Assembly: GCA_900772425.1 (NCBI GenBank)
Contig: CAAHEK010000243.1
Span: forward strand, 1-5,363
From: an uncultured Lachnospira sp.
GTDB lineage: Bacteria; Bacillota; Clostridia; Lachnospirales; Lachnospiraceae
Direction: 5' to 3'
Length of the DNA: 5,363 nt
Notes under the pieces: generated by a model
Seen by the model: only the letters and a program-made list of their open reading frames with translations
The model's database searches: none
What the model was told of the DNA's origin: nothing
Translations under genes and position numbers: made by a program
Shown here: positions 1 to 5,363 of the stretch, one piece after another
Position numbering within the stretch: position 1 is the stretch's first letter
Layout: the number at the start of each line of letters is the position of its first letter

Positions 1-222
1 ATTAAGTGAATGTTCTATTGAGTATTTAGATATATTTATGTTATCCAAAGCAGTTTCATTGCCTTTGGAGTCAATCCAGCCGGAAGAAAAATTTCTGACC
101 TGTAACGGTGAGTGGGATAATATCGGGATAATTGTTACGGTCAGATATATTAAGGCTAAAAAGCTGAATGCAGCTATTGATAAGTATTTAAAAATGTTTA
201 TAAATTTATTGTTGTCTTGCAA
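1..222 (-). CDS. Partial membrane protein, N-terminal 74 residues, TTG start; possibly a signalling receptor
   Basis: Read on the minus strand from 222 down to 1, this frame has 74 codons with no stop and continues past the left edge. The start is TTG at 222-220, set by an AGGAGG at 235-230 with a 7-base gap. No ATG lies in frame between the upstream stop and this point. Residues 1-9 are polar (MQDNNKFIN). Residues 10-35 form one hydrophobic segment (YLSIAAFSFLALIYL and on), and polar sequence follows with NFSSGWIDSKGNE at 44-56. That order fits an uncleaved signal anchor with the following part outside the cell. From memory, an 'F..GW.d..G' stretch just after the first membrane segment is common at the start of Firmicute sensor proteins (histidine kinases or GGDEF proteins with extracytoplasmic sensor domains). 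The catalytic part is not in the window, so this class is a guess. The gene is divergent from the gene at 402. Confidence 0.72.
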   Translation of the reverse strand, partial: MQDNNKFINIFKYLSIAAFSFLALIYLTVTIIPILSHSPLQVRNFSSGWIDSKGNETALDNINISKYSIEHSLN

Positions 223-229
223 ATCAAGA

Positions 230-235
230 CCTCCT
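230..235 (-). promoter_or_regulatory. Ribosome binding site that fixes a TTG start
   Basis: A perfect AGGAGG on the minus strand lies 7 bases before TTG at 222-220. It decides the start of the left-edge gene, which has no ATG in frame nearby. Confidence 0.8.
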
Positions 236-261
236 ATAAGAAAAATTAAATTAACTATAGT

Positions 262-289
262 ATAATATCACATTTTTATAATAAACCAA
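262..289 (-). promoter_or_regulatory. Predicted sigma-A-type promoter for the left-edge gene
   Basis: On the minus strand there is TTGGTT (289-284) as -35, a 16-base spacer, and an extended -10 TGaTATTAT (270-262). Transcription would begin near 255, giving a leader of about 30 bases that contains the AGGAGG. The 8-base palindrome ACTATAGT (254-261) lies directly downstream of the -10, around the predicted start point, and could be an operator or chance in AT-rich DNA. Confidence 0.5.
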
Positions 290-390
290 CCTTTTTTCAT
301 TTACTTCTTATTATAAATGTGTTAATTTTAGAATGAACATGGAAGAAATTAATAATAGTAATAGTATGCAGCATGAATTATGCATGGAAT

Positions 391-395
391 GGAGG
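391..395 (+). promoter_or_regulatory. Ribosome binding site that decides the start at 402
   Basis: GGAGG (391-395, in context ATGGAGGCGG) lies 6 bases before ATG at 402. The further upstream in-frame ATGs at 333 and 339 have only AT-rich sequence without a Shine-Dalgarno match before them. The true start is therefore most likely 402, and the frame from 333 to 401 is untranslated leader. Confidence 0.75.
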
Positions 396-401
396 CGGAA
401 T

Positions 402-2330
402 ATGTCAGTACAGGATTATATGAGCGCTTTAAAGCTTGGTAAGAAGGAATATCACGCATGTGTGTATAAGGGAAAGTTCCCTTATCTGCCGGTAATGGAG
501 AATATTATAGACGACAAGGAGATTGATTCAGAGGTGAGTTTGGGAGTGGATCAGATTCCTTTAAGACTTGTTGTTGGAACATGTAATTTCGGAAGAACTA
601 ATGCGTTTGCTGATAATTTTATGCCTATTCTTGAATGGGGAACAGAATTTGCCGCAAAATGGGCAAGCCTGAGTGATAGTCAGGTTAATGAGGGTATAAG
701 AGACCCTATTAAAGTTTATGAATATATGAATAAATTTTATGTGCTTGAGGGAAACAAAAGAGTCAGTGTCCTTAAGTACTTTAATGCAGTAACGGTGAAT
801 GCACAGGTTATAAGAAAGGTTCCTAAAAAAAGTGATGATCCCGATGTTAAGATATATTATGAGTTTATGGATTTTTATAAGTCAACAAAGCTTAATGATA
901 TATATTTCAGCAAAGAGGGAAGCTTTACTTCACTTATGGAATTGGTTGGTATAACACCGGGAATTCCTATGAAGGAAGAAGATAAGCAGGATTTTGTGTC
1001 TAGCTTTCTTAATTTTAGAAATGCTTACGAGGCAAGAGGAGGGGAGAAGTTTGATTATCCGGTAGGAGATGCTTATCTTAGATTTATTCATATACATGGT
1101 TATGACAGCGTGAAAAATATGTCAGTTGCAGATATGGCTTTGAATGTAGGTAAAACATGGGCTGAATTTGAGCTCTTATCAGAGAATGGTGAAGTTACCC
1201 TTAAAATGGATCCGGTTAATGAACCTAAGAAGAACATTTTAAGCTATCTGCTTCCTATATCAACCGGAAGTAACAAGAAGTTAAAGGTTGGATTTATATA
1301 TGAGAAAACTCCACAGACTTCGGAATGGTGCTATGCACATGAGCTTGGAAGACATTATATAGATGAGACATTTGGTTCACAGATAGAGACAGTAAGTATT
1401 ACAAATGTAAAACCGGAGATAGATGATGCGAAGGCAATTGAGAAGCTTATAAAAGAAAAGGCAGACCTTATTTTTGTTACGTCATCATCTATGATTATGG
1501 CAAGCCTTAAAATGGCAATAGCCAATCCGTCAGTTAAGATTCTTAACTGCTCGCTTAATACATCGCATAAATATATACGAACCTATTTTGCAAGAATGTT
1601 TGAGGCAAAGTTTTTGACAGGTATAATTGCAGGTGCAATGTCAAAATCGGATAAGATAGGCTATGTTGCAGGGTGTCCTGTGTTTGGTACTGTATCCAAT
1701 ATAAACGCATTTGCAATGGGCGTTAAGTTTGTAAATCCTGATGCAAAGGTTTACCTTGAATGGAGTTCGGTTAAAGATAACAATATAGAGGAACATTTTA
1801 AAAATGAGAATATAACCTGTGTATCAGATCAGGATATGATTACACCACAGAGTTCGGCAAGAAGGTTTGGACTATATAATGTTGTTGATGGAACAACAAA
1901 ACATCTTGCAATGCCGGTATGGCACTGGGGAGTATTTTATGAGAAGCTTATACAGAGTATACTCAGCGGATCATGGAAGAAGGAAGAGGACTCTGATAAT
2001 GTAAAGGCACTTAATTACTGGTGGGGAATGTCAGCAGGTGTTGTTGATTTAATATATTCAAATAATCTTCCTGTTGAGACAAGAAGGCTTGTAGACCTTG
2101 TAAGAAAAGATATAATAGATGGAACATTTAAGCCATTTGCGGATGAAATGTATGACCAGAACGGTAATAAGATGAATGAAAAAGGTAATGTTATTGAACC
2201 AGAGGATGTTATTACAATGGATTGGTTTATGGACAATGTTGTTGGCGGAATGCCTGATTATGACAGCTTGGAGGATAGCGCAAAGGTAATTGTTTCACAA
2301 CAGGGTGTTATGGATTTGAATGATAATTAA
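402..2330 (+). CDS. ParB/Srx-like motif fused to BMP/PnrA-type nucleoside-binding domain, cytoplasmic
   Basis: The product has 642 residues when started at 402; starting at 333 would add 23 residues that lack a ribosome binding site. Residues 1-35 are a polar, probably helical segment. Around residues 98-127 is a ParB/sulfiredoxin-like signature: IRDPIKV, then YVLEGNKRVSVLKYF, the latter matching the 'dGnrRv.al' turn of that fold. From about residue 293 a BMP/PnrA-type (Med-like) periplasmic-binding fold follows: KVGFIYE (295-301), FLTGIIAGAMSKSDKIGYVAG (404-424, typical of PnrA-like proteins), WWGMSAGVVDLIY (540-552) and the closing IIDGTFKPF (571-579). Classical BMP proteins are lipoproteins that bind purine nucleosides for ABC importers. 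Here there is no signal peptide, lipobox or membrane segment, so the protein is predicted to stay in the cytoplasm and cannot be an ordinary transport receptor. No helix-turn-helix is obvious. A metallophosphoesterase follows after 26 bases. Databases would probably call it 'BMP family ABC transporter substrate-binding protein', which is likely misleading. A ligand-sensing or regulatory role is inference. Confidence 0.85.
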   Translation: MSVQDYMSALKLGKKEYHACVYKGKFPYLPVMENIIDDKEIDSEVSLGVDQIPLRLVVGTCNFGRTNAFADNFMPILEWGTEFAAKWASLSDSQVNEGIRDPIKVYEYMNKFYVLEGNKRVSVLKYFNAVTVNAQVIRKVPKKSDDPDVKIYYEFMDFYKSTKLNDIYFSKEGSFTSLMELVGITPGIPMKEEDKQDFVSSFLNFRNAYEARGGEKFDYPVGDAYLRFIHIHGYDSVKNMSVADMALNVGKTWAEFELLSENGEVTLKMDPVNEPKKNILSYLLPISTGSNKKLKVGFIYEKTPQTSEWCYAHELGRHYIDETFGSQIETVSITNVKPEIDDAKAIEKLIKEKADLIFVTSSSMIMASLKMAIANPSVKILNCSLNTSHKYIRTYFARMFEAKFLTGIIAGAMSKSDKIGYVAGCPVFGTVSNINAFAMGVKFVNPDAKVYLEWSSVKDNNIEEHFKNENITCVSDQDMITPQSSARRFGLYNVVDGTTKHLAMPVWHWGVFYEKLIQSILSGSWKKEEDSDNVKALNYWWGMSAGVVDLIYSNNLPVETRRLVDLVRKDIIDGTFKPFADEMYDQNGNKMNEKGNVIEPEDVITMDWFMDNVVGGMPDYDSLEDSAKVIVSQQGVMDLNDN

Positions 2331-2356
2331 AGTTATTATAAGTTGCGAAAGGCAAA

Positions 2357-2971
2357 ATGGTTATGAAGATACTTGTGTTAGCTGATGTTGAGTCAAAATA
2401 TTTATGGGATTATTTTGAAAAGGAAAAACTGGATGGAATAGATCTGATATTATCCTGTGGGGATTTAAAACCACAGTATTTATCTTTTCTTGCTTCATTT
2501 AGTAAAGTACCTATTTTATATGTACGTGGGAATCATGATGATTGTTACCAGCTTACTCCGCCTGATGGCTGTGTATGTATTGAAGATAAGATATACGAAT
2601 ACAAAGGTGTAAGGGTATTAGGACTTGGCGGTTCTGTAAGATATAAAAAGGGAATTAATCAATATACACAGTCCCAGATGAATAATCGTGTAAGAAAGAT
2701 GTGGATTCCGCTTAAGAGAAAAGGTGGATTTGATATTCTGCTTACACATTCACCGGCAGCAGGCTTAGGAGATGGAGAAGACCATGTGCATAAGGGATTT
2801 GAAGCATTTAATGAGCTGCTTGAAAAGTATAAACCAAAATATTTTATTCATGGACATGTACACAAGACATACCAGCAGAAGTTTCAGAGGGAAACAAGAT
2901 ATGAGGGATATTCGGACACAATTGTTATTAATGGTTATGATAGATATGTATTTGAGTATCCGGAAGAATAG
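2357..2971 (+). CDS. Calcineurin-like metallophosphoesterase
   Basis: This 204-residue cytoplasmic protein has the metallophosphoesterase motifs in order: D10-V-E12, CGDL (34-37), GNHDD (58-62), THSP (130-133) and HGHVH (165-169). These supply the two-metal site that hydrolyses phosphomono- or diesters. The first motif is normally D-x-H; here the histidine is E12, so the metal site may differ or this may be a subfamily trait. The length is somewhat above the small YfcE/MJ0936-type enzymes (from memory about 165-185 residues). The substrate cannot be read from the sequence. The start is uncertain by two codons: GAAAGG at 2347-2352 is 4 bases from ATG 2357 and 10 from ATG 2363, and MKILVLAD from 2363 is the more family-like beginning. 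The gene lies 26 bases after the ParB-like/PnrA-like gene with no terminator between, and an intrinsic terminator follows, so the two are probably co-transcribed. Confidence 0.9.
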   Translation: MVMKILVLADVESKYLWDYFEKEKLDGIDLILSCGDLKPQYLSFLASFSKVPILYVRGNHDDCYQLTPPDGCVCIEDKIYEYKGVRVLGLGGSVRYKKGINQYTQSQMNNRVRKMWIPLKRKGGFDILLTHSPAAGLGDGEDHVHKGFEAFNELLEKYKPKYFIHGHVHKTYQQKFQRETRYEGYSDTIVINGYDRYVFEYPEE

Positions 2972-3016
2972 CAGGCAGCAGATAGGAAATATAAGATTAT
3001 AATCTACAGAGATGGC

Positions 3017-3051
3017 ATCGAAAGAGTTGTTAATGACTCTTTCGATTTTTT
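3017..3051 (+). terminator. Intrinsic terminator after the metallophosphoesterase
   Basis: A perfect 11-bp stem, ATCGAAAGAGT (3017-3027) with ACTCTTTCGAT (3036-3046), encloses an 8-base loop and runs into TTTTTT (3046-3051). It begins 45 bases after the stop codon at 2969-2971. The opposite strand has no T-run after the stem, so it works in the plus direction only. Confidence 0.92.
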
Positions 3052-3114
3052 ATATTATAGTTTTTTATATTTATTGAATGAGATTACCCTATAAAAGTAG
3101 GGATAAAAAACAAA

Positions 3115-3153
3115 ATAGTACCATATTAATTTAAAATGTGATTAAAGTACTAT
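3115..3153. repeat. Inverted repeat ATAGTAC / GTACTAT upstream of the pectate lyase
   Basis: Perfect 7-bp arms at 3115-3121 and 3147-3153 are separated by 25 bases. The right arm runs into ATATAAG. Because GTAC is itself palindromic, the two arms can also be read as two near-direct copies of AGTAC(C/T)ATAT. The spacing and position are compatible with two binding sites for a regulator, but short AT-rich repeats also arise by chance. Confidence 0.35.
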
Positions 3154-3207
3154 ATAAGAACTATATATTTATATATGCACTATTGATAAAATTGACACGT
3201 TGGGTCG

Positions 3208-3237
3208 TTGTGAAATGTACGATTTGCACAATATAAT
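3208..3237 (+). promoter_or_regulatory. Candidate promoter overlapped by a TTGTG..CACAA dyad
   Basis: TTGTGA (3208-3213) and a consensus TATAAT (3232-3237) are 18 bases apart. The arms TTGTGAAAT (3208-3216) and ATTTgCACAA (3222-3231) form an imperfect dyad, with one extra G, that fills the spacer almost exactly. This is an operator-like arrangement. One difficulty is that initiation would fall near 3243-3245, inside or at the edge of AGGAGG (3242-3247), leaving a leader of only about 12 bases. The real start may lie further upstream, for example from TTGACA at 3192. Confidence 0.4.
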
Positions 3238-3241
3238 GTTT

Positions 3242-3247
3242 AGGAGG
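3242..3247 (+). promoter_or_regulatory. Ribosome binding site of the pectate lyase
   Basis: A perfect AGGAGG with an 8-base gap to ATG 3256 supports that start and efficient translation. Confidence 0.88.
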
Positions 3248-3255
3248 AGAAAAAC

Positions 3256-5363
3256 ATGAAGTCATGGTTTTCCAAAAACTCAAAAAAGAAGCTTGCATGG
3301 ATGCTTACATGTGTTCTTACATTAAGCGTTCTTATACCAACATCAATGCTTTCGGCTAAAGCAGCCGTTGGGGAGGTAAAGCTTATTGATGGTACAGCAG
3401 CAGGCTGGCTTGAGTCAGCGTATGCAGAATGGTCTATCGACAGCGAAGCGGATGGATATAAGGCATACATTAAGAAGGCAGATGAAGACGATTCAAAGTA
3501 TTCTGCGATTGATAATGAATTAATAAGAAAGTATAAAGATTATTACAGAGTAGATGCTGTAGGACTTGCAGCAGGTAACTATGTAATAAAAGTAGTTCCT
3601 GTAAAGGACGGAAAGGAATTGCCAAGCAAAGCAGCAGTAACAGATTCTTTAAATGTTAAAGCACATGACAGATCTGGATTTGCATGGGTAAATGGAACAG
3701 CTTCAGGCGCATATAACGAAGATGGTACATTAAAGAGTAATGCTATTGTTGTTTACGTTACAGAAGAAAATAAGGATACGGTAACAGTAAAGCTTAACAA
3801 AGAGGGGAAAGGCGAAGTTGATTGTACAGGTATTCAGAATATCATTCTTGGATACAAGAAAGGTAAAGAAACAAGACCTATTTCAATCAGATTTATAGGT
3901 AATATCACAGATCCTGCGGTACTTACAAAGGGAGACCTTTATCTTGATACAGTAAAAGCAGGAATGACAATAGAGGGAATTGGACAAGATACAGTATTTA
4001 ATGGATTTGGTCTTGTAATGAAGAATTGCTCTAATGTAGAAGTAAGAAACATTGCATATATGAATTGTAACAGCGAAGAAGGTGATGATGTAGGACTTCA
4101 GCAGAATAATGATCATATATGGGTTCATAACTGCGATTTCTTCTATGGAGACGCAGGCTCTGATGCAGATCAGGTAAAGGGTGACGGAGCTCTTGATACA
4201 AAGAAATCACAGTATGTAACACATTCATATAACCATTTCTGGGATAATGGAAAGACACATCTTAATGGAAATGGTGATACAGAAGTAAATTATATATCAT
4301 ATCATCATAACTGGTATGATCATTCAGATTCACGTCATCCATTAGTAAGAGTATCAAGTGCGATACATGTTTATAATAATTTTTACGATGGTGTGGCAAA
4401 ATATGGAATGATTTCAAGAATGGGAGCATCTATTTTCTCAGAAGGTAATTATTTCTTGAATTCACACAAGCCTATGCTTATTTCACAGCAGGGTACAGAT
4501 ATGGCACAGGGTTCTGCAAATGCTATTTCTTCAGAAGATGGCGGAATGATTAAGTCATTTAACAATGTATATGTTGGTACTTCAAATATTCCTGTGACAC
4601 ATAAAGCTTCAAGTACAGATTTTGACTGCTATGAAGCAGAATCAAGAACAGAAACAGTTCCTGATACATATAAGACAGTTAAGGGTGGAAACAAATATTC
4701 AAACTTTGATACAGCTTCAACAATGTATAGCTATACAGCTCAGACAGCAGAAGAAGCTAAGGAAACAGTTAAGCAGTACTCAGGACGTGTTGCCGGTGGA
4801 GACTTTAAGTGGAACTTTACAGACGAGGATAATGATTCATACGCTGTAAATCAGGCACTTAAAGATGCACTTGTAAATTACAAGTCTTCACTTATTTCAG
4901 TAGGTGGAATTAACGGAACAGCTGTTACACCTGAGCAGACAACTAAAGCTTCAGAAACTGAAACAACAAAGGCTGATTCATCAAGCACACATACATTTGT
5001 AGCAGGCGAAAGTGATTCATACTTTACAGTAGGTGGTTCTATTACAAATAAGACTGCTTCGTACGATAATAAGAGTTATACAAAATGTGTTAAGTTGGAC
5101 TCAAAAGGTTCATTAACATTTAAAACAGAAACAGATAATGCAACATTAGCAATGTTAGTTTCAGCAAAGAAAACAGGCTCAATTATAAAAGTAAATGGAA
5201 CTAATACATTTACAGGATTAGGTACAGAGACTAAATATGTTACTACAACATTAGGAAAAGCAGGAACTTATACAGTAAGCCAGGGGAAAAACGAATGTTA
5301 TATTTTCATGGCGGTAGTTACAGAAAATAAATCTTCTGAGGAGACAACCAAGGCAACAGAGGC
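3256..5363 (+). CDS. Secreted modular pectate lyase, polysaccharide lyase family 1, 3' end missing
   Basis: The frame is open for 702 codons and leaves the window without a stop. Residues 1-37 are a Sec signal peptide: positive region KNSKKK (7-12), hydrophobic core, and cleavage near AKA-A at 36/37. Residues about 40-138 look like an Ig/FN3-type beta-sandwich. From about 142 to 540 is the PL1 right-handed beta-helix: TIEGIGQ, the WVHNCDFFYG strand (289-298), DGALD (310-314), VTHSYNHFWDNGKTHLNG (321-338), SRHPLVRV (359-366) and IHVYNNFYDG (370-379). By comparison with PelC from memory, D310 and D314 are calcium ligands, K333 binds substrate, R360 is the catalytic base and R365 is the second conserved arginine; the spacings agree, so the enzyme should be active. 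It cleaves alpha-1,4-polygalacturonate by calcium-dependent beta-elimination outside the cell. A Thr-rich linker (about 558-577) leads to a beta-sandwich module (about 578-689), perhaps pectin-binding, and then a second Thr-rich linker starts at 693. More modules are expected beyond the edge. Confidence 0.93.
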   Translation, partial: MKSWFSKNSKKKLAWMLTCVLTLSVLIPTSMLSAKAAVGEVKLIDGTAAGWLESAYAEWSIDSEADGYKAYIKKADEDDSKYSAIDNELIRKYKDYYRVDAVGLAAGNYVIKVVPVKDGKELPSKAAVTDSLNVKAHDRSGFAWVNGTASGAYNEDGTLKSNAIVVYVTEENKDTVTVKLNKEGKGEVDCTGIQNIILGYKKGKETRPISIRFIGNITDPAVLTKGDLYLDTVKAGMTIEGIGQDTVFNGFGLVMKNCSNVEVRNIAYMNCNSEEGDDVGLQQNNDHIWVHNCDFFYGDAGSDADQVKGDGALDTKKSQYVTHSYNHFWDNGKTHLNGNGDTEVNYISYHHNWYDHSDSRHPLVRVSSAIHVYNNFYDGVAKYGMISRMGASIFSEGNYFLNSHKPMLISQQGTDMAQGSANAISSEDGGMIKSFNNVYVGTSNIPVTHKASSTDFDCYEAESRTETVPDTYKTVKGGNKYSNFDTASTMYSYTAQTAEEAKETVKQYSGRVAGGDFKWNFTDEDNDSYAVNQALKDALVNYKSSLISVGGINGTAVTPEQTTKASETETTKADSSSTHTFVAGESDSYFTVGGSITNKTASYDNKSYTKCVKLDSKGSLTFKTETDNATLAMLVSAKKTGSIIKVNGTNTFTGLGTETKYVTTTLGKAGTYTVSQGKNECYIFMAVVTENKSSEETTKATE

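Larger units (their letters stand above)
223..401. other. Divergent intergenic region
   Basis: This 179-base gap separates the divergent genes starting at 222 (minus) and 402 (plus). It holds the minus-strand promoter described separately. For the plus strand only weak candidates are visible: TATAAA at 312-317 without a recognisable -35, and TAGAAT at 329-334 with TTCTTA 18 bases upstream. A small dyad, ATGCA (366-370) and TGCAT (381-385), lies in the probable leader of the plus-strand gene. No RNA gene or additional ORF is supported here. Confidence 0.5.
3052..3255 (+). promoter_or_regulatory. AT-rich region upstream of the pectate lyase
   Basis: The 204 bases between the terminator and the pectate lyase start hold no ORF worth calling. 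Visible elements are a 5-bp hairpin CCCTA/TAGGG (3087-3102), the ATAGTAC/GTACTAT inverted repeat (3115-3153), a run of TATATA at 3160-3176, a perfect TTGACA at 3192-3197 without a well-spaced -10, and TATAAT at 3232-3237. No known riboswitch consensus was recognised. Confidence 0.5.

Noticed and set aside
38..265. Plus-strand open frame of 75 codons
   Set aside because: It is antisense to the minus-strand membrane protein, which has an ideal ribosome binding site, a promoter and a coherent hydrophobic segment. The plus-strand frame has no Shine-Dalgarno sequence and no recognisable protein features.
2015..2236. Minus-strand open frame inside the PnrA-like domain
   Set aside because: It lies wholly within a well-supported coding region, has no ribosome binding site, and its product is low-complexity antisense translation.
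2772..3002. Overlapping plus-strand frame at the end of the metallophosphoesterase
   Set aside because: It is a shifted frame across the HGHVH-coding region, whose correct frame is certain. No independent start signal was seen.
3087..3110. CCCTA/TAGGG hairpin followed by A-rich sequence
   Set aside because: The stem is only 5 bp and no T-run follows on either strand, so it is not a terminator. It matches no riboswitch consensus I know.
3192..3223. Consensus TTGACA with TACGAT as a promoter pair
   Set aside because: The spacer would be 20 bases and the -10 match is weak. It is kept only as an alternative to the promoter ending at 3237.
3883..4258. Two minus-strand open frames inside the pectate lyase
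   Set aside because: Both oppose the catalytic beta-helix coding sequence and lack start signals. Their Tyr/His/Cys-rich products are typical of antisense reading.
4622..4849. Gln-rich plus-strand frame in the pectate lyase
   Set aside because: It is an out-of-frame reading of Thr/Ala/Glu codons of the lyase (ACA GCA GAA read as CAGCAGAA). No ribosome binding site was seen.
1..5363. CRISPR arrays, tRNA or rRNA genes, insertion sequences, attachment sites
   Set aside because: No regularly spaced repeats, cloverleaf-like sequences, transposase motifs or terminal inverted repeats were seen on either strand.

Overview
The window is AT-rich, with A/T-ending codons, frequent AGA arginine codons, strong AGGAGG-type ribosome binding sites and a TTG start. 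Together with a secreted, modular pectate lyase, this points to a low-GC Firmicute, most likely a pectin-degrading gut or rumen Lachnospiraceae (a Lachnospira/Eubacterium eligens-like organism is a reasonable guess). The taxonomic call is inference; no rRNA or other marker is present.

Layout. (1) Positions 1-222, minus strand: the first 74 codons of a membrane protein that runs off the left edge. It starts at TTG with an ideally spaced AGGAGG and has one N-terminal membrane segment followed by an extracytoplasmic stretch. (2) 223-401: a divergent intergenic region with a good minus-strand promoter and no clear plus-strand one. (3) 402-2330, plus strand: a 642-residue protein without a signal peptide that joins a ParB/sulfiredoxin-like nucleotide-binding motif to a BMP/PnrA-type purine-nucleoside-binding domain. 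(4) 2357-2971, plus: a calcineurin-like metallophosphoesterase 26 bases downstream, probably in the same transcript, which ends at a clear intrinsic terminator at 3017-3051. (5) 3052-3255: an AT-rich intergenic region with dyad symmetries and a possible promoter just before the next gene. (6) 3256-5363, plus: a secreted family 1 pectate lyase (PL1), cut by the right edge, with an N-terminal Ig/FN3-like module, the catalytic beta-helix, a Thr-rich linker, a beta-sandwich accessory module and the start of a second Thr-rich linker.

How the parts may work together. Genes 3 and 4 look like a two-gene cytoplasmic unit. The ParB-like and PnrA-like domains are both types associated with nucleotide or nucleoside ligands, and the partner is a phosphoesterase, so a nucleotide- or nucleoside-sensing role is possible but unproven. 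The pectate lyase is a separate transcription unit for extracellular pectin breakdown. The least ordinary object in the window is the ParB-like/PnrA-like fusion.
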